From contig NZ_AOIO01000040.1 in NCBI RefSeq assembly GCF_000337555.1, positions 219,775 through 283,774 of the forward strand: a DNA stretch of 64,000 bases, given 5' to 3'. Origin of the DNA: Natrialba asiatica DSM 12278. Its GTDB lineage: Archaea > Halobacteriota > Halobacteria > Halobacteriales > Natrialbaceae. The translations under genes were made by a program, and so were the position numbers. This document shows positions 1 through 9,268 of this stretch, one piece after another. The notes under the pieces are model-generated. The model was not told the DNA's origin and did no database searches. It was given only the letters and a program-made list of their open reading frames with translations. Position 1 is the first letter of the stretch; each line of letters begins with the position of its first letter.

Positions 1-2
1 TC

Positions 3-3000
3 TCCGGCTTTCGCGATCTAGAGCGGGTCGATACCAACAGCGCCCGCGGGGGCATGTGTCTCGTGTTGGGTGAAGGGATCGCGCTCAAGGCACCGAAGAT
101 CCAGCGCTACACGCGAAACCTCGACGAAGTCGACTGGCCGTGGCTCCAGGATCTCATCGACGGCAACTACGCGGCTACAAGCGACGGTGCCGACGCGGAC
201 ACCGAAGACGAACCCGACGATGAGGACGAGAGTGAGGGGGCTGACGGCGCGACGGACGACGAGCCCCCCGAAGACGACGAGGCCATCCCAGCGAACGCCG
301 ACGGGGACGAATCGGCTGGCGTGGACGGTCCAGCGGGCCCTCCGCGGGTCGGCGAATCGAAGAAGTTCCTTCGGGACCTGATCGCCGGCCGCCCCGTCTT
401 CTCCCACCCCTGTGCGAAAGGCGGCTTTCGCCTTCGCTACGGCCGCTCGCGAAACCACGGCTTCGCGACCGCCGGCGTCCACCCCGCCGCGATGCACCTC
501 GTCGACGACTTCCTCGCGACCGGGACACAGATCAAGACCGAACGGCCCGGCAAGGCCGCCGGCGTCGTCCCCGTCGACTCCATCGAAGGACCGACCGTCA
601 AACTCGCGAACGGCGACGTCCGCCAGATCGACGATCCGACGGAGGCCAAGGAGATCAGAAACGGCGTCGAGAAGATCCTCGATCTCGGCGAATACCTCGT
701 CAACTACGGCGAGTTCATCGAGAACAATCACCCGCTCGCACCCGCTTCCTACACGCCAGAGTGGTGGATTCAAGATCTCGAAGCCGCCGGCGCGGACGTA
801 CAGGCACTCGAGGACGACCCGCGGATCGATCTCGAGCACCCCGATCCCGAGGAGGCGCTCGCGTGGGCCGCCGACTTCGACGCGCCGTTACATCCCGAGT
901 ACACGTATCTCTGGCACGATCTCCCCGTCGCGGACTTCTGTACGCTCGCGGAAGCGGTGGCGGCGGGGCGAGTCGAGAGCGAGGACGATGCTGCGGCCGG
1001 CAGGAACGATAACAGCAACGACGCCGACACCGACGACACGCTCGTCCTCGAGTTCAGCGACGCCGTTTGCGACGCGCTCGAGACGATCGTCATCGAACAC
1101 CGCCAGCGCGAGGACCTGATCGAGATCGACGACTGGCGGCCGCTCGCGCGCTCGCTCGGCTGTGAGATCCGTCGGACGGCAACCGACGGGGCCTCGCGGT
1201 CGGCGGCGAGCGGTGATGAGTCGGCCACCGATCCGACGGCGGCCGAGATGGACGTCGCGACCGCAATCGAACTCGAACGCACCTGGACCGAAACCGACCT
1301 TTCGGAGCGCGCACGAACCTGGAGCCACGAGGACGAACCCGACGGCGCGAACGCCATCGAGGCGGTCAACGAGGTCGCTCCCGTCGACATCCGCGAGCGC
1401 GCGCCGACCCGGATCGGCAACCGGATGGGCCGCCCGGAGAAGTCGGAGCGCCGAGACCTGAGCCCGCCGGTCCACACCCTGTTTCCGATCAGCGAGGCCG
1501 GCGGCGCACAGCGAAACGTCGCCGACGCGGCCAAACACGCCGAGACGATGTCGGATACGCCCGGCGTCGTCGAGCTTCGTATCGGCCGCCAGCAGTGTCC
1601 GAACTGCGGCACGGAGACGTTCAAGAACCGCTGTCCGGACTGTGAGACCCGGACCGAACCGGACTATCGCTGTCCGGACTGCGATCAATCTCTCGAGCCC
1701 GACGATGCAGGTCGCGTCGAGTGCGACCGCTGTGAGATCGATGGAACCTGCGTCGAACCCCGCGAGATCGATATCAACGACGAGTTCAGAAGCGCTCTCG
1801 AATCCGTCGGCGAGCGCGAGAACGCCTTCGAGATCCTCAAGGGCGTCAAGGGTCTGACCTCGTCGACCAAGATCCCCGAGCCGATCGAGAAGGGAATTCT
1901 CCGGGCCAAACACGACGTGTCGGCGTTCAAGGACGGCACCGTCCGCTACGACATGACCGACCTCCCGGTCACGTCCGTCCGCGCGAGCGAACTCGACATC
2001 GATGTCGGGCAACTGCAGGCGCTCGGGTACACGGAGGACGTCCACGGCGACCCGCTTACGCACGAGGACCAACTGGTCGAACTCAACGTCCAGGATATCG
2101 TCCTCTCGGACGGCGCGGCCGAGCACATGCTCAAGACCGCCGACTTCATCGACGACCTCCTCGAGCAATATTACGGCCTCGAGCCGTTCTACGAATTCGA
2201 GGACCGACAGGATCTCGTCGGCGAACTCGTCTTCGGCATGGCTCCCCACACGAGCGCGGCGACTATCGGGAGAGTGATTGGATTCACGAGCGCCGCGGTT
2301 GGATACGCACATCCGTACTTTCACGCCGCGAAAAGACGCAATTGTGACGGGGACGAGGACTGTGTCATGCTTCTCATGGACGGACTTCTTAACTTCAGTC
2401 GGAGTTTCCTTCCCGATAAGCGCGGCGGGCGCATGGACGCCCCCCTCGTCATGTCCTCGCGCATCGATCCCGCCGAGATCGACGACGAAGCCCACAACAT
2501 GGACATCGTCTCGCAGTACCCCCGCGAGTTCTACCTCGCGACGCTGGAGCAGGCCGATCCCGAGTCGGTCGATATCCAGATCGGCGAGGACACGCTGGGG
2601 ACTGACGGGGAGTACACCGGCTTCTCCCACACCCACGACACGTCGAACATCGCGATGGGGCCCGACCTCTCGGCGTACAAGACCCTGGGCTCGATGATGG
2701 ACAAGATGGACGCTCAACTCGAACTCTCGCGAAAGCTCGAGGCAGTCGACGAGACCGACGTTGCAGAGCGGGTGATCGAGTATCACTTCCTGCCGGACCT
2801 GATCGGAAACCTGCGGGCGTTCTCCCGGCAGGAGACGCGCTGTCTCGACTGCGGCGAGAAGTTCCGCCGGATGCCCCTGACCGGCGACTGTCGCGAGTGC
2901 GGTGGGCGGGTCAACCTCACCGTCCACGAGGGCTCGGTTAACAAGTACATGCAGACGGCGATTCAGGTCGCAAAGGAGTACGACTGCCGCGATTACACGA

Positions 3001-3089
3001 AGCAGCGTCTAGAGGTCCTCGAGAAGTCACTCGAGAGTGTTTTCGAGAACGACAAGAACAAACAGTCGGGTATCGAGGACTTCATGTAG
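3..3089 (+). CDS. polD2: DNA polymerase D large subunit DP2 (5'-truncated by window edge)
   Basis: Catalytic subunit of the archaeal replicative polymerase PolD. The frame is open to the window edge, so the N-terminus is missing; the visible 1028 residues are the C-terminal bulk. The catalytic aspartate motif NCDGDED is encoded at 2340-2360 and is followed by LLMDGLLNFSRSFLPDKR. Two zinc-binding clusters are visible: several CxxC pairs near 1597-1735 and a CLDCGEK...CRECGG pair near 2841-2905. The last residues QSGIEDFM fit a PCNA-interacting (PIP) box. An acidic low-complexity insert (about 180-345) is typical of haloarchaeal versions. Some haloarchaeal homologues carry an intein at the NCDGDED site; here the site is uninterrupted. 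The first in-frame ATG (54) is internal to the protein, not the true start. Confidence 0.95.
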   Translation, partial: SGFRDLERVDTNSARGGMCLVLGEGIALKAPKIQRYTRNLDEVDWPWLQDLIDGNYAATSDGADADTEDEPDDEDESEGADGATDDEPPEDDEAIPANADGDESAGVDGPAGPPRVGESKKFLRDLIAGRPVFSHPCAKGGFRLRYGRSRNHGFATAGVHPAAMHLVDDFLATGTQIKTERPGKAAGVVPVDSIEGPTVKLANGDVRQIDDPTEAKEIRNGVEKILDLGEYLVNYGEFIENNHPLAPASYTPEWWIQDLEAAGADVQALEDDPRIDLEHPDPEEALAWAADFDAPLHPEYTYLWHDLPVADFCTLAEAVAAGRVESEDDAAAGRNDNSNDADTDDTLVLEFSDAVCDALETIVIEHRQREDLIEIDDWRPLARSLGCEIRRTATDGASRSAASGDESATDPTAAEMDVATAIELERTWTETDLSERARTWSHEDEPDGANAIEAVNEVAPVDIRERAPTRIGNRMGRPEKSERRDLSPPVHTLFPISEAGGAQRNVADAAKHAETMSDTPGVVELRIGRQQCPNCGTETFKNRCPDCETRTEPDYRCPDCDQSLEPDDAGRVECDRCEIDGTCVEPREIDINDEFRSALESVGERENAFEILKGVKGLTSSTKIPEPIEKGILRAKHDVSAFKDGTVRYDMTDLPVTSVRASELDIDVGQLQALGYTEDVHGDPLTHEDQLVELNVQDIVLSDGAAEHMLKTADFIDDLLEQYYGLEPFYEFEDRQDLVGELVFGMAPHTSAATIGRVIGFTSAAVGYAHPYFHAAKRRNCDGDEDCVMLLMDGLLNFSRSFLPDKRGGRMDAPLVMSSRIDPAEIDDEAHNMDIVSQYPREFYLATLEQADPESVDIQIGEDTLGTDGEYTGFSHTHDTSNIAMGPDLSAYKTLGSMMDKMDAQLELSRKLEAVDETDVAERVIEYHFLPDLIGNLRAFSRQETRCLDCGEKFRRMPLTGDCRECGGRVNLTVHEGSVNKYMQTAIQVAKEYDCRDYTKQRLEVLEKSLESVFENDKNKQSGIEDFM

Positions 3090-3551
3090 CCGGTCGCGAA
3101 CCGCGCCTCTCAATCTCGGACTCGTGTTCCTCGAAATACCCGCTGTATTGCGGTAGTGTTTCACGATGTAGTGATCGCGCTGGAAGTCGACGAACAACGA
3201 GTGCTGGGCGCTCCGAGCGTACAGTTCGTCTCGCGGTCGTGTGCGACTGGCAATCCGAAACCGCGGCAGATAGTGGGAACTGAGTGAGGGGAGACAAAGA
3301 CACGCTTCGCGGCGATCCCACACGAACCGGAGCGTGTGGGTCTTCACCCATGCGTAGAAGGACGTGTGCAGTTTGCTGAACGCGCGATGAACCCGCATAA
3401 GAAGGCGAATCGTAGTAGTCGATAGTAGCGTAGTTCGTTATTCGGAACGGGGTCTCAAACATCCGCTACGTACAGGTAGTACAGCATTGGACAGAGTTGC
3501 TTAACAGAGAGTGACAGAAACACTATAGCTAAATAGCGCGTATCGCCGAAT
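3090..3551. other. intergenic stretch with no convincing gene
   Basis: This 460-bp gap follows the PolD gene. Two overlapping open frames of about 125 codons on the minus strand cover part of it. Their products are basic, rich in Cys, His and Phe, and lack the acidic composition and codon pattern of the neighbours. They also run into the end of the PolD gene. A decayed mobile element or lost gene is possible, but I recognise no transposase motif. Base composition falls towards the right end, near the start of the next small gene. Confidence 0.5.
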
Positions 3552-3764
3552 ATGGTCCCCAACGAAACAGCCGATGAACCCCCTTACCTCGGCAACGTCT
3601 TATTCCTCGTCGGTGCCTTCTTTATCGCTGGAATAGCAACGCTAACGGTCGTATCCATCGTAGGTATTGAGGGAATAGTCGCATACGCGATTGCAGCAGT
3701 GGCATTCGTCGCTGCATTCACCGGCCTGCTGCTGTTCTATAACTCCTATTACCTCGCCGATTGA
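3552..3764 (+). CDS. small two-helix membrane protein, unknown function
   Basis: A 70-residue protein with two predicted transmembrane segments (about residues 14-36 and 41-65) joined by a very short loop, and a short acidic N-terminus. I do not recognise the family. The start follows an AT-rich stretch (cactatagctaaatag) that could serve as a promoter. GC content is clearly lower than in the flanking genes, which may mean recent acquisition or simply a fast-evolving orphan. The hydrophobic pattern supports a real gene, but there is no homology-type evidence. Confidence 0.55.
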   Translation: MVPNETADEPPYLGNVLFLVGAFFIAGIATLTVVSIVGIEGIVAYAIAAVAFVAAFTGLLLFYNSYYLAD

Positions 3765-4026
3765 CGGCCGATAAGTCCCTTCTTCCCGAACCTCCGTTTT
3801 CGATTTTAGCACCGAGACTGCATACCGAAATCGCGCTACTACCTACTGCGATACTGAACGACCAAGCGATTACTTCTGACGTGCCTGTCTTCGGCCACCT
3901 ATTTTTGTATCGCTATAATTGGTTTATGGAACATCTCCAATGAGACGAGTATCTCTCGAAAACCGGATATTCAGGACGTCTTCGTACGGAACTGGGTTTA
4001 TACGCTTCCGAGTGGTAGCAACCCAC

Positions 4027-4326
4027 ATGAGTGAGGAACAACAAAATCCTCGGCTCGGCTTCGGCACCACCGTCTACAGCGAAGATGGGTCCCCCGTCGG
4101 TCGCATTCGCGGCTTCGACGAGGAGGGGTTCTACGTGACGATTCGAGACGGTATCGAGGGGATGAGCATTGAACACGTCCGCTCCGGCCACGAGTTCGGC
4201 GAGGCGCATCTGATGTGGCGCTGTCTCGAGTGCGGAGCGATGGACGAACTCGACAACGAACTTCCGGAGCGGTGTCCATCCTGTGGCACCGAGCGGGAGG
4301 ACCTGTACTACTGGACCGAGGACTAA
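4027..4326 (+). CDS. rubredoxin-like zinc-ribbon protein (DUF7130-like)
   Basis: A 99-residue cytosolic protein. Residues 1-55 form a small beta-rich domain (GFGTTVYSEDGSPVGRIRGF). The C-terminal part carries two CxxC knuckles (WRCLECGAMDEL and RCPSCGTERED), consistent with a rubredoxin-like zinc or iron site, and ends in YYWTED. It resembles a small conserved haloarchaeal family that I recall as DUF7130. The ATG at 4027 is preferred over an upstream in-frame start at 3919, because the extra residues are basic and do not fit the family. Function is unknown. The stop lies about 40 nt before the next gene. Confidence 0.8.
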   Translation: MSEEQQNPRLGFGTTVYSEDGSPVGRIRGFDEEGFYVTIRDGIEGMSIEHVRSGHEFGEAHLMWRCLECGAMDELDNELPERCPSCGTEREDLYYWTED

Positions 4327-4331
4327 GACGA

Positions 4332-4341
4332 GCGTTTTTAT
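4332..4341 (+). promoter_or_regulatory. TATA-like promoter of panE
   Basis: The sequence gcgtttttat lies about 27-35 nt before the panE ATG at 4367. This is the spacing expected for a leaderless haloarchaeal transcript, and it supports that start over an in-frame upstream start at 4283. Confidence 0.5.
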
Positions 4342-4366
4342 CGCGTCTGGTGCGCTACAGCCCGGT

Positions 4367-5272
4367 ATGGAGATCGTGGTCTTCGGAGCCGGGAGCCTCG
4401 GCAGTCTCGTCGGTGGACTCCTTGCACAGCCTGGCGCACACGAGGTGACGCTCGTTGCCCGCGACCCACACGCGAGTGCGGTACGGACGGCCGGCCTGCA
4501 ACTCGCGGGCGAGTTCAGCGAGACGGTCGCTCCCGCGGCGGTAACGGACGGAACCGAACTCGCAGCTGAACTCGGGGTCGTGACGGTCAAATCCTTCGAC
4601 ACGGAAGCAGCCGCCGCTGCGCTCGCGACCGGTTCGTTCGATGCCGTGCTCTCGCTCCAAAACGGGATGGGAAACGAAGCGACGCTCGCAGGCCGGCTTG
4701 ACGTTCCCGTCCTGGCCGGAACGGCAACCTACGGAGCGCTATTGCGCGAGCCCGGCGTCGTCGAGTGCACCGGACTGGGTGAGGTTACTCTCGGCCCGCG
4801 GTCCGGTGGGTCGACCCCACTTGCCGACCGCGTCGGCGAGGCATTCGCGCTGAGCCCGCTCGAAACGACCGTTGCGAGTGATATGCCGACTCGTCTCTGG
4901 CGGAAACTCGCTGTTAACGCCGGTATCAATCCGCTAACGGCGCTTACCGGAACGAAAAACGAGGCCGTTCTCGCCGATCCTGCTACTGAACTCGCCCGAA
5001 CAGCCGCCCGGGAGACGGCTCGGGTCGCCCGGGCTGACGGCGTTTCCCTCTCGGACGAGACGGCCGTTAAGACGATGACCCGCGTGGCGCGACAGACCGC
5101 GCTGAACTCGTCTTCGATGGCTCAGGATGTCCGTGCGGGCCGGCGGACGGAGATCGACGCTATCAACGGCTATGTGGTCGAGCGCGCCGATGAACTGGGT
5201 GTGTCGGTACCGGCGAATCGGACACTCACTGCGTTACTCCGTACCTGGGAGCACGACTGTGGGTTTCGATAG
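4367..5272 (+). CDS. panE: 2-dehydropantoate 2-reductase (ketopantoate reductase)
   Basis: NADPH-dependent reduction of ketopantoate to pantoate, a step towards pantothenate and coenzyme A. The 301-residue length is normal for the family. The N-terminal Rossmann motif GAGSLG is at residues 7-12. The C-terminal helical domain contains LWRKLAVNAGINPLTAL near residues 177-193, holding the family's catalytic Lys and the following conserved Asn. The start at 4367 puts the nucleotide-binding motif at the usual distance from the N-terminus and fits the TATA box upstream. It is a single gene between a zinc-ribbon protein and a convergent Fe-S scaffold gene. Confidence 0.9.
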   Translation: MEIVVFGAGSLGSLVGGLLAQPGAHEVTLVARDPHASAVRTAGLQLAGEFSETVAPAAVTDGTELAAELGVVTVKSFDTEAAAAALATGSFDAVLSLQNGMGNEATLAGRLDVPVLAGTATYGALLREPGVVECTGLGEVTLGPRSGGSTPLADRVGEAFALSPLETTVASDMPTRLWRKLAVNAGINPLTALTGTKNEAVLADPATELARTAARETARVARADGVSLSDETAVKTMTRVARQTALNSSSMAQDVRAGRRTEIDAINGYVVERADELGVSVPANRTLTALLRTWEHDCGFR

Positions 5273-5375
5273 AAGCGGAAGGAACGGTCGAATCAGCGGT
5301 CAACGGTCAGCACCGACGTATCCGGGTCGTACGCTGGGCGACACTGGGGGGCGCTGAGGGGCGCCGGTGACGCGA

Positions 5376-5735
5376 TTAGAACGGCGCTTCGGGACCTTCG
5401 TCGGTCTCGCCGTCGTCGTCGACGGTTTCGCCGGGGAACGATGGGCTCATGCCACCGCCCATGTCGTCGCCGCCGCCCATTCCGGTCTGGGCGTTGACTT
5501 GCTCGATTTCGGGGATCTCTTTGACCATCCGGCTCTTGATCGCCTGGATCGTCATCGGCGAGATCCCGCAGCCACTGCAGGCACCGCCGAGGGCGATCGA
5601 GACTTCACCCGTTTCACGGTCGAGATCCTGAATCGCCGCACTCCCGCCGTGCATCTGGATCTGTGGGAAGTTCCGTCGCAGGAAGTTCGCGACGCGGTCT
5701 TCGAGGTCGTCTCCGCCTTGGGTTTCGGTACTCAT
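5376..5735 (-). CDS. NifU-like (Nfu) Fe-S cluster scaffold protein
   Basis: A 119-residue protein with one NifU C-terminal domain (about residues 9-85). It has the paired cysteines CSGC at residues 53-56, which in Nfu proteins bridge or carry a 4Fe-4S cluster for delivery to client enzymes. The C-terminal 35 residues are a Gly/Met-rich then acidic tail (GGGDDMGGGMSP), common in haloarchaeal versions. The next gene in the same direction, a small conserved protein, starts 5' of it after a gap of 59 bp, so co-transcription is possible but not shown. Confidence 0.88.
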   Translation of the reverse strand: MSTETQGGDDLEDRVANFLRRNFPQIQMHGGSAAIQDLDRETGEVSIALGGACSGCGISPMTIQAIKSRMVKEIPEIEQVNAQTGMGGGDDMGGGMSPSFPGETVDDDGETDEGPEAPF

Positions 5736-5794
5736 ATCTCGCCGTTAGGGCTGAGCCTCCCTAAACCTTCCGTCGGTCCCCTTCGTCGCGCCGC

Positions 5795-6124
5795 TCAGGC
5801 GAATCCGAAGACGCGTTCGAGTTCAGTTTCGATAGCGTCGACGTGGCTGTCTAGAACGTCTTCGAATCGGTCCTGTTCGACGATAGTGCCGGTAAGTCGG
5901 TTGTAGGGGTCGTCGGGGAGTTCGACGTGGAACTCGCCGTCGCCGTCGTAGAAGGGTTCGCTTTCGTTTAACACCTGTTGGTCGATTGCGTGGACGAGTT
6001 CGGAGTCGTAGCGGTCGTTCATCCGGTTGAACGCGTTCTTGTAGGCTTGTTGGAGTTCGGGGAAGTAGTTCGCGTACTTGTCCTCGAATTTTTCGGGATC
6101 GAACTCGGTGTTCGTGTCTGCCAT
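5795..6124 (-). CDS. conserved haloarchaeal protein, DUF5783-like
   Basis: A 109-residue acidic soluble protein beginning MADTNTEFDPEKFEDKYANY. It resembles a small haloarchaeal family known as DUF5783, of unknown function. It is mainly alpha-helical by appearance, with a conserved-looking block (ELVHAIDQQVLNESEPFY). The ATG at 6124 is chosen because the open frame upstream of it encodes arginine- and proline-rich residues that look non-coding. It lies upstream of, and in the same direction as, the Nfu gene. Confidence 0.82.
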   Translation of the reverse strand: MADTNTEFDPEKFEDKYANYFPELQQAYKNAFNRMNDRYDSELVHAIDQQVLNESEPFYDGDGEFHVELPDDPYNRLTGTIVEQDRFEDVLDSHVDAIETELERVFGFA

Positions 6125-6310
6125 ATCGTATTCGAACGCGAGTGAGGACAAAAGTCGGACGGTTGGCCCGGCCGGTGTTCGTACCGGTCTGTATTGAAGT
6201 AGCCGCTCGTTTCGGCGACTGCCGATTCGTTGACATTGTAGGGGGTCCCTACAGATGGCGTGCGTACGCAAGCGGAACGCACACCTTCACCAGTAGCGAT
6301 ATTGTCAGCT

Positions 6311-6700
6311 ATGCCACTCGATACCCACCCCATTCCCTGGGAGAAACTGCCGCCGGAGTGGGGGCCGACCGAGTACGACGACGGTCGGTTTGCGTACCAT
6401 CATGATCGGTTCTCGATCGTGTTGGTGGCTAATCGGACGGAAGCGGCGAAGTCTCATCCTGGCTTTGGACTCTGCGGGTACTGGGAACTTCGCTACCGGT
6501 ATCTGCTCGGCGACCGGGCGGTTTCCGAGGCGATCGCTCGCGTCTCGACCCGCAGTGCTGCAGTCAGCGGCTTGCTCAAGTGTATGAATCGGGTTCACGA
6601 TTCGGTCGAGCGACCGACGGATCCGATCGAAGTGATGGAAACGCTGCGCGACATCTCGTTTTCGGATTTCGTCCCGGAGAACCGGTCTACGCCGGGCTGA
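6311..6700 (+). CDS. conserved hypothetical protein
   Basis: A 129-residue soluble protein with an aromatic-rich N-terminal half (PIPWEKLPPEWGPTEYDDGR, CGYWELRYRYLLGD) and a helical C-terminal half. I do not recognise the family. Amino-acid composition and codon use look like genuine haloarchaeal coding sequence. The ATG at 6311 is preferred to the longer form at 6260, whose extra residues look like upstream DNA. It is divergent from the DUF5783-like gene, with a 186-bp shared upstream region. Confidence 0.65.
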   Translation: MPLDTHPIPWEKLPPEWGPTEYDDGRFAYHHDRFSIVLVANRTEAAKSHPGFGLCGYWELRYRYLLGDRAVSEAIARVSTRSAAVSGLLKCMNRVHDSVERPTDPIEVMETLRDISFSDFVPENRSTPG

Positions 6701-6880
6701 TTGTGCGCGACGGCTCGGTTGCCGTGTAATCGCCTATGAACGTTGCCCGTCTCGTATAATCGGGTGCTACATTAGCAATAAATCCCATGTTGCGATATAA
6801 AATGGGTGGTCTGTTCGGTCCCGCTCGTAACCGAGTGTTTAAGCTTCCATCGGCAGTACACGTGTGCATCCCCGGTCCCC

Positions 6881-7642
6881 ATGACAGCGCCGATTCCCTT
6901 CACGATCGACTTTCACGTTCACTCGGACGACTCCTACGACGGCCACGAGCCGGTCGAACTCATTCTCGAACACGCTGCCGACATCGATCTCGACGGGGTC
7001 GTTATTACCGACCACGACGAAATCGGTGAATCGCGCCGCGCCGCTGCGCTTGCCCCCGAGTACGGGCTACTCGGGATTCCGGGCGTCGAGGTGTCGACGC
7101 GGCACGGCCATCTGCTCGCAATCGGCGTCGAGGAACGCCCCGACCCCGGCCAGCCGTTCATGGACACTGTCGCCGCCGTTCGAGAACTCGGCGGCATCGC
7201 GATCGTTCCGCATCCGTTCCAGCGAAGTCGCCACGGTGTTCGCAAACGCCGTATCCGGGATGCAGATGCGATCGAGACCTACAACTCGATGCTCTTTACC
7301 GGCTACCGGAATCGCCGCGCGCGGACGTTCGCTCGCCGGCGTGAGTACCCTGAAATCGGCGCAAGTGACGCACACTACCTGCCAAACGTCGGGAGGGCAT
7401 ACACCGAGGTACGCGTGACACCCGAAACGGACAACGGAACGCCGACAAAGGCCGATATTAACGGTGAGGACCTCGTCGAGGCCATTCTCGAGGGCCGGAC
7501 GCAGATTCGAGGGAAGCGAACGCCGATCCACAAGAGTTCGGTGCAGTACGCCAAGGGAGCGGTTCGGAAGTCAGCGTTCGTGCTGACATCGCACGCGCCG
7601 CTCGTGCCGACGGTCCCGGCGTCGATGGAGCGGTCAGGATAG
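6881..7642 (+). CDS. PHP-domain metal-dependent phosphoesterase
   Basis: A 253-residue PHP-superfamily hydrolase, predicted to use a multinuclear metal site to cleave a phosphoester; the substrate is unknown. Visible motifs are DFHVHSDDSYDG at residues 10-21 (HxH metal ligands 12 and 14), ITDHDE near 46-51, PHPFQRSRHG in the middle and GASDAH in the C-terminal half. The ATG at 6881 is chosen because it places the first motif at residue 10, usual for the family. It converges on the RecJ-like gene with a 9-bp overlap of the two 3' ends. A paralogous PHP protein lies at 24273-25073. Confidence 0.85.
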   Translation: MTAPIPFTIDFHVHSDDSYDGHEPVELILEHAADIDLDGVVITDHDEIGESRRAAALAPEYGLLGIPGVEVSTRHGHLLAIGVEERPDPGQPFMDTVAAVRELGGIAIVPHPFQRSRHGVRKRRIRDADAIETYNSMLFTGYRNRRARTFARRREYPEIGASDAHYLPNVGRAYTEVRVTPETDNGTPTKADINGEDLVEAILEGRTQIRGKRTPIHKSSVQYAKGAVRKSAFVLTSHAPLVPTVPASMERSG

Positions 7643-9178
7643 CTGGTCGCCGACGAGTTCGTCGGCGCGGTCGACGAACGCCTGTTCGTTGCCCTTCGGG
7701 ACGGTTGCGCCGGCCGCCACGTTGTGGCCGCCGCCGTCGCCGCCGACGGCCCGCGCGGCTTCACCCATCACGACCGAGAGGTCGAGGCCCTGACGAACCA
7801 GACCGTGTGTGCCGCGAGCCGAGACTTTGACCTTCTGGTTTTGCTCGCGCCCTTCCGAATCGTTCTGATCTGGCGCATCCGGATCTGGCTCGTCGCGCTT
7901 GTCGGCGAAGGCGATGATCGGCTTCGAGCGGCTGATGCCTGCGTTGCCCATCGCCATCCCGGCGACGATGCCGACGATGGTCTCCCGGATGCGATCCTCC
8001 GCGTGGAACCACTGGACGTGCTCCGCGTGGGTGACGCCCTCCTCGGTGACGAGTTCGATGCCGTTCGAGAGGTTTCGTCGGTGATCTCGTAGGAGGGTGC
8101 GGGCTCGATCCAGGGCCTCGTCACGGTCGCCGAGACAGACGCCGAGGCCGACGTCGGCGCGGTCGTAGCGCGCGGTCGCGTTGAGCAGCGTCGAGAACTC
8201 GCTGGCGTCGCGGAGTTCGGTCCCGACGGGTTCCGCGCTGAGGACGTAGGCGGTGCCGACGAGTTGGTCGATCTTCGAGGCGGGGACGCCGCGGGAGACG
8301 GCGCGTTTGACGAGGGCGCTGGCGACGGTTTGCTTTTCGTCGCCGGAGAGTTCCGCCCAGCGCCGCCAGTTGCCGTCGCCGGTGCCGTCCCCGTCACCCG
8401 TCCGTTTCAACTCGAGATCGAGGTCGTCCAGAAACGAGAGCGCGCCGCGTTCGCTGCCCGAAATTCCGGGGATGCGGACGTCGGTGGCGTACTCGAGGAG
8501 TTTCGGGAGCGGGCGGGTCTGTTTGCCGTAGAGCGCGAGATCCGTGCTGGTTTCGATGACGCCGGCTTCGACGCCCTCGGCGACGATTTGCTCGTTCGCG
8601 CCGTGGAGTTCGCCGCCCGAGGCTTGCATGTCCCCGACCGCGCCGACGACGGCGAGGGCCGCGAGGTCGCGGTTGTCGGCGCGGGCGGCGGATCCGCCGC
8701 CGTCCGTCGTCATCGTCCGCTCCGCCGTCTGCCCCGAAACGTCCGCGAGTGCCCGTGAAAGTACGTAACTCGCGCCTGCGCCGGAGAGCTCCGACGCCCC
8801 GTCGATGCCGAACAGGAGCGGGTTGAGATGATAGTGCGTTTCGCTGTCGGCCGGCTGGTGGTGGTCCGCGATGACGGGCGTGAACGCGCCCTCGCCCTCG
8901 TGGACGGTGATTTCGTCGAGCTGGCCGCTCCCGAAGTCCGTAAAGAGGACGGTGTCGTACTCGGTCGCCGCGATTGCGGCGATCGCGTCCGCGTCGAGTT
9001 GTTTCTCGAAGACGGTTTCGAAGGGAATATCCGCGCGCTCGAGCGCCTGCGAGGCGATCGCGGCGCTCGTCAGTCCGTCGGCGTCGATGTGGGAGGCGAG
9101 CAGGACGCGCTCGGCGTCGGTGAGCCGCCGTGCGCACTCGGTCGCGCGTTCCGCGAGTTCGGGGATCGGGCCAGCCAT
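7634..9178 (-). CDS. RecJ-like DHH-family exonuclease/phosphoesterase
   Basis: A 514-residue DHH/DHHA1 protein of the archaeal RecJ-like group, implicated in single-strand exonuclease activity at replication forks and in repair. The DHH domain shows SHIDADG (His30, Asp32, Asp34), FTDFG (Asp81) and ADHHQP (Asp105-His106-His107), all metal ligands of the family. The C-terminal DHHA1 motif GGGH ends at about residue 485. Between them is an acidic Gly/Asp-rich insert (near residues 260-272). It could be one of several haloarchaeal RecJ paralogues; which one cannot be told from sequence alone. It appears to be a single gene. Confidence 0.85.
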   Translation of the reverse strand: MAGPIPELAERATECARRLTDAERVLLASHIDADGLTSAAIASQALERADIPFETVFEKQLDADAIAAIAATEYDTVLFTDFGSGQLDEITVHEGEGAFTPVIADHHQPADSETHYHLNPLLFGIDGASELSGAGASYVLSRALADVSGQTAERTMTTDGGGSAARADNRDLAALAVVGAVGDMQASGGELHGANEQIVAEGVEAGVIETSTDLALYGKQTRPLPKLLEYATDVRIPGISGSERGALSFLDDLDLELKRTGDGDGTGDGNWRRWAELSGDEKQTVASALVKRAVSRGVPASKIDQLVGTAYVLSAEPVGTELRDASEFSTLLNATARYDRADVGLGVCLGDRDEALDRARTLLRDHRRNLSNGIELVTEEGVTHAEHVQWFHAEDRIRETIVGIVAGMAMGNAGISRSKPIIAFADKRDEPDPDAPDQNDSEGREQNQKVKVSARGTHGLVRQGLDLSVVMGEAARAVGGDGGGHNVAAGATVPKGNEQAFVDRADELVGDQLS

Positions 9179-9268
9179 CGGTCGAGTGTGGGTCGGCTTC
9201 GGGGATAAACGTGCGGTCCTCGGCTCGCAGCGGGGTCCGTATTCGTGTGCGTGTGCGCGTCCGATCGA

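Noticed and set aside
888-2927. A 679-codon minus-strand frame opposite PolD
   Set aside because: It lies entirely antisense to a clear PolD gene with catalytic and zinc motifs; the composition is a mirror of that gene.
3082-3462. Minus-strand frame in the gap after PolD, considered as a transposase remnant
   Set aside because: No DDE motif, terminal repeat or target duplication can be seen; composition is uninformative.
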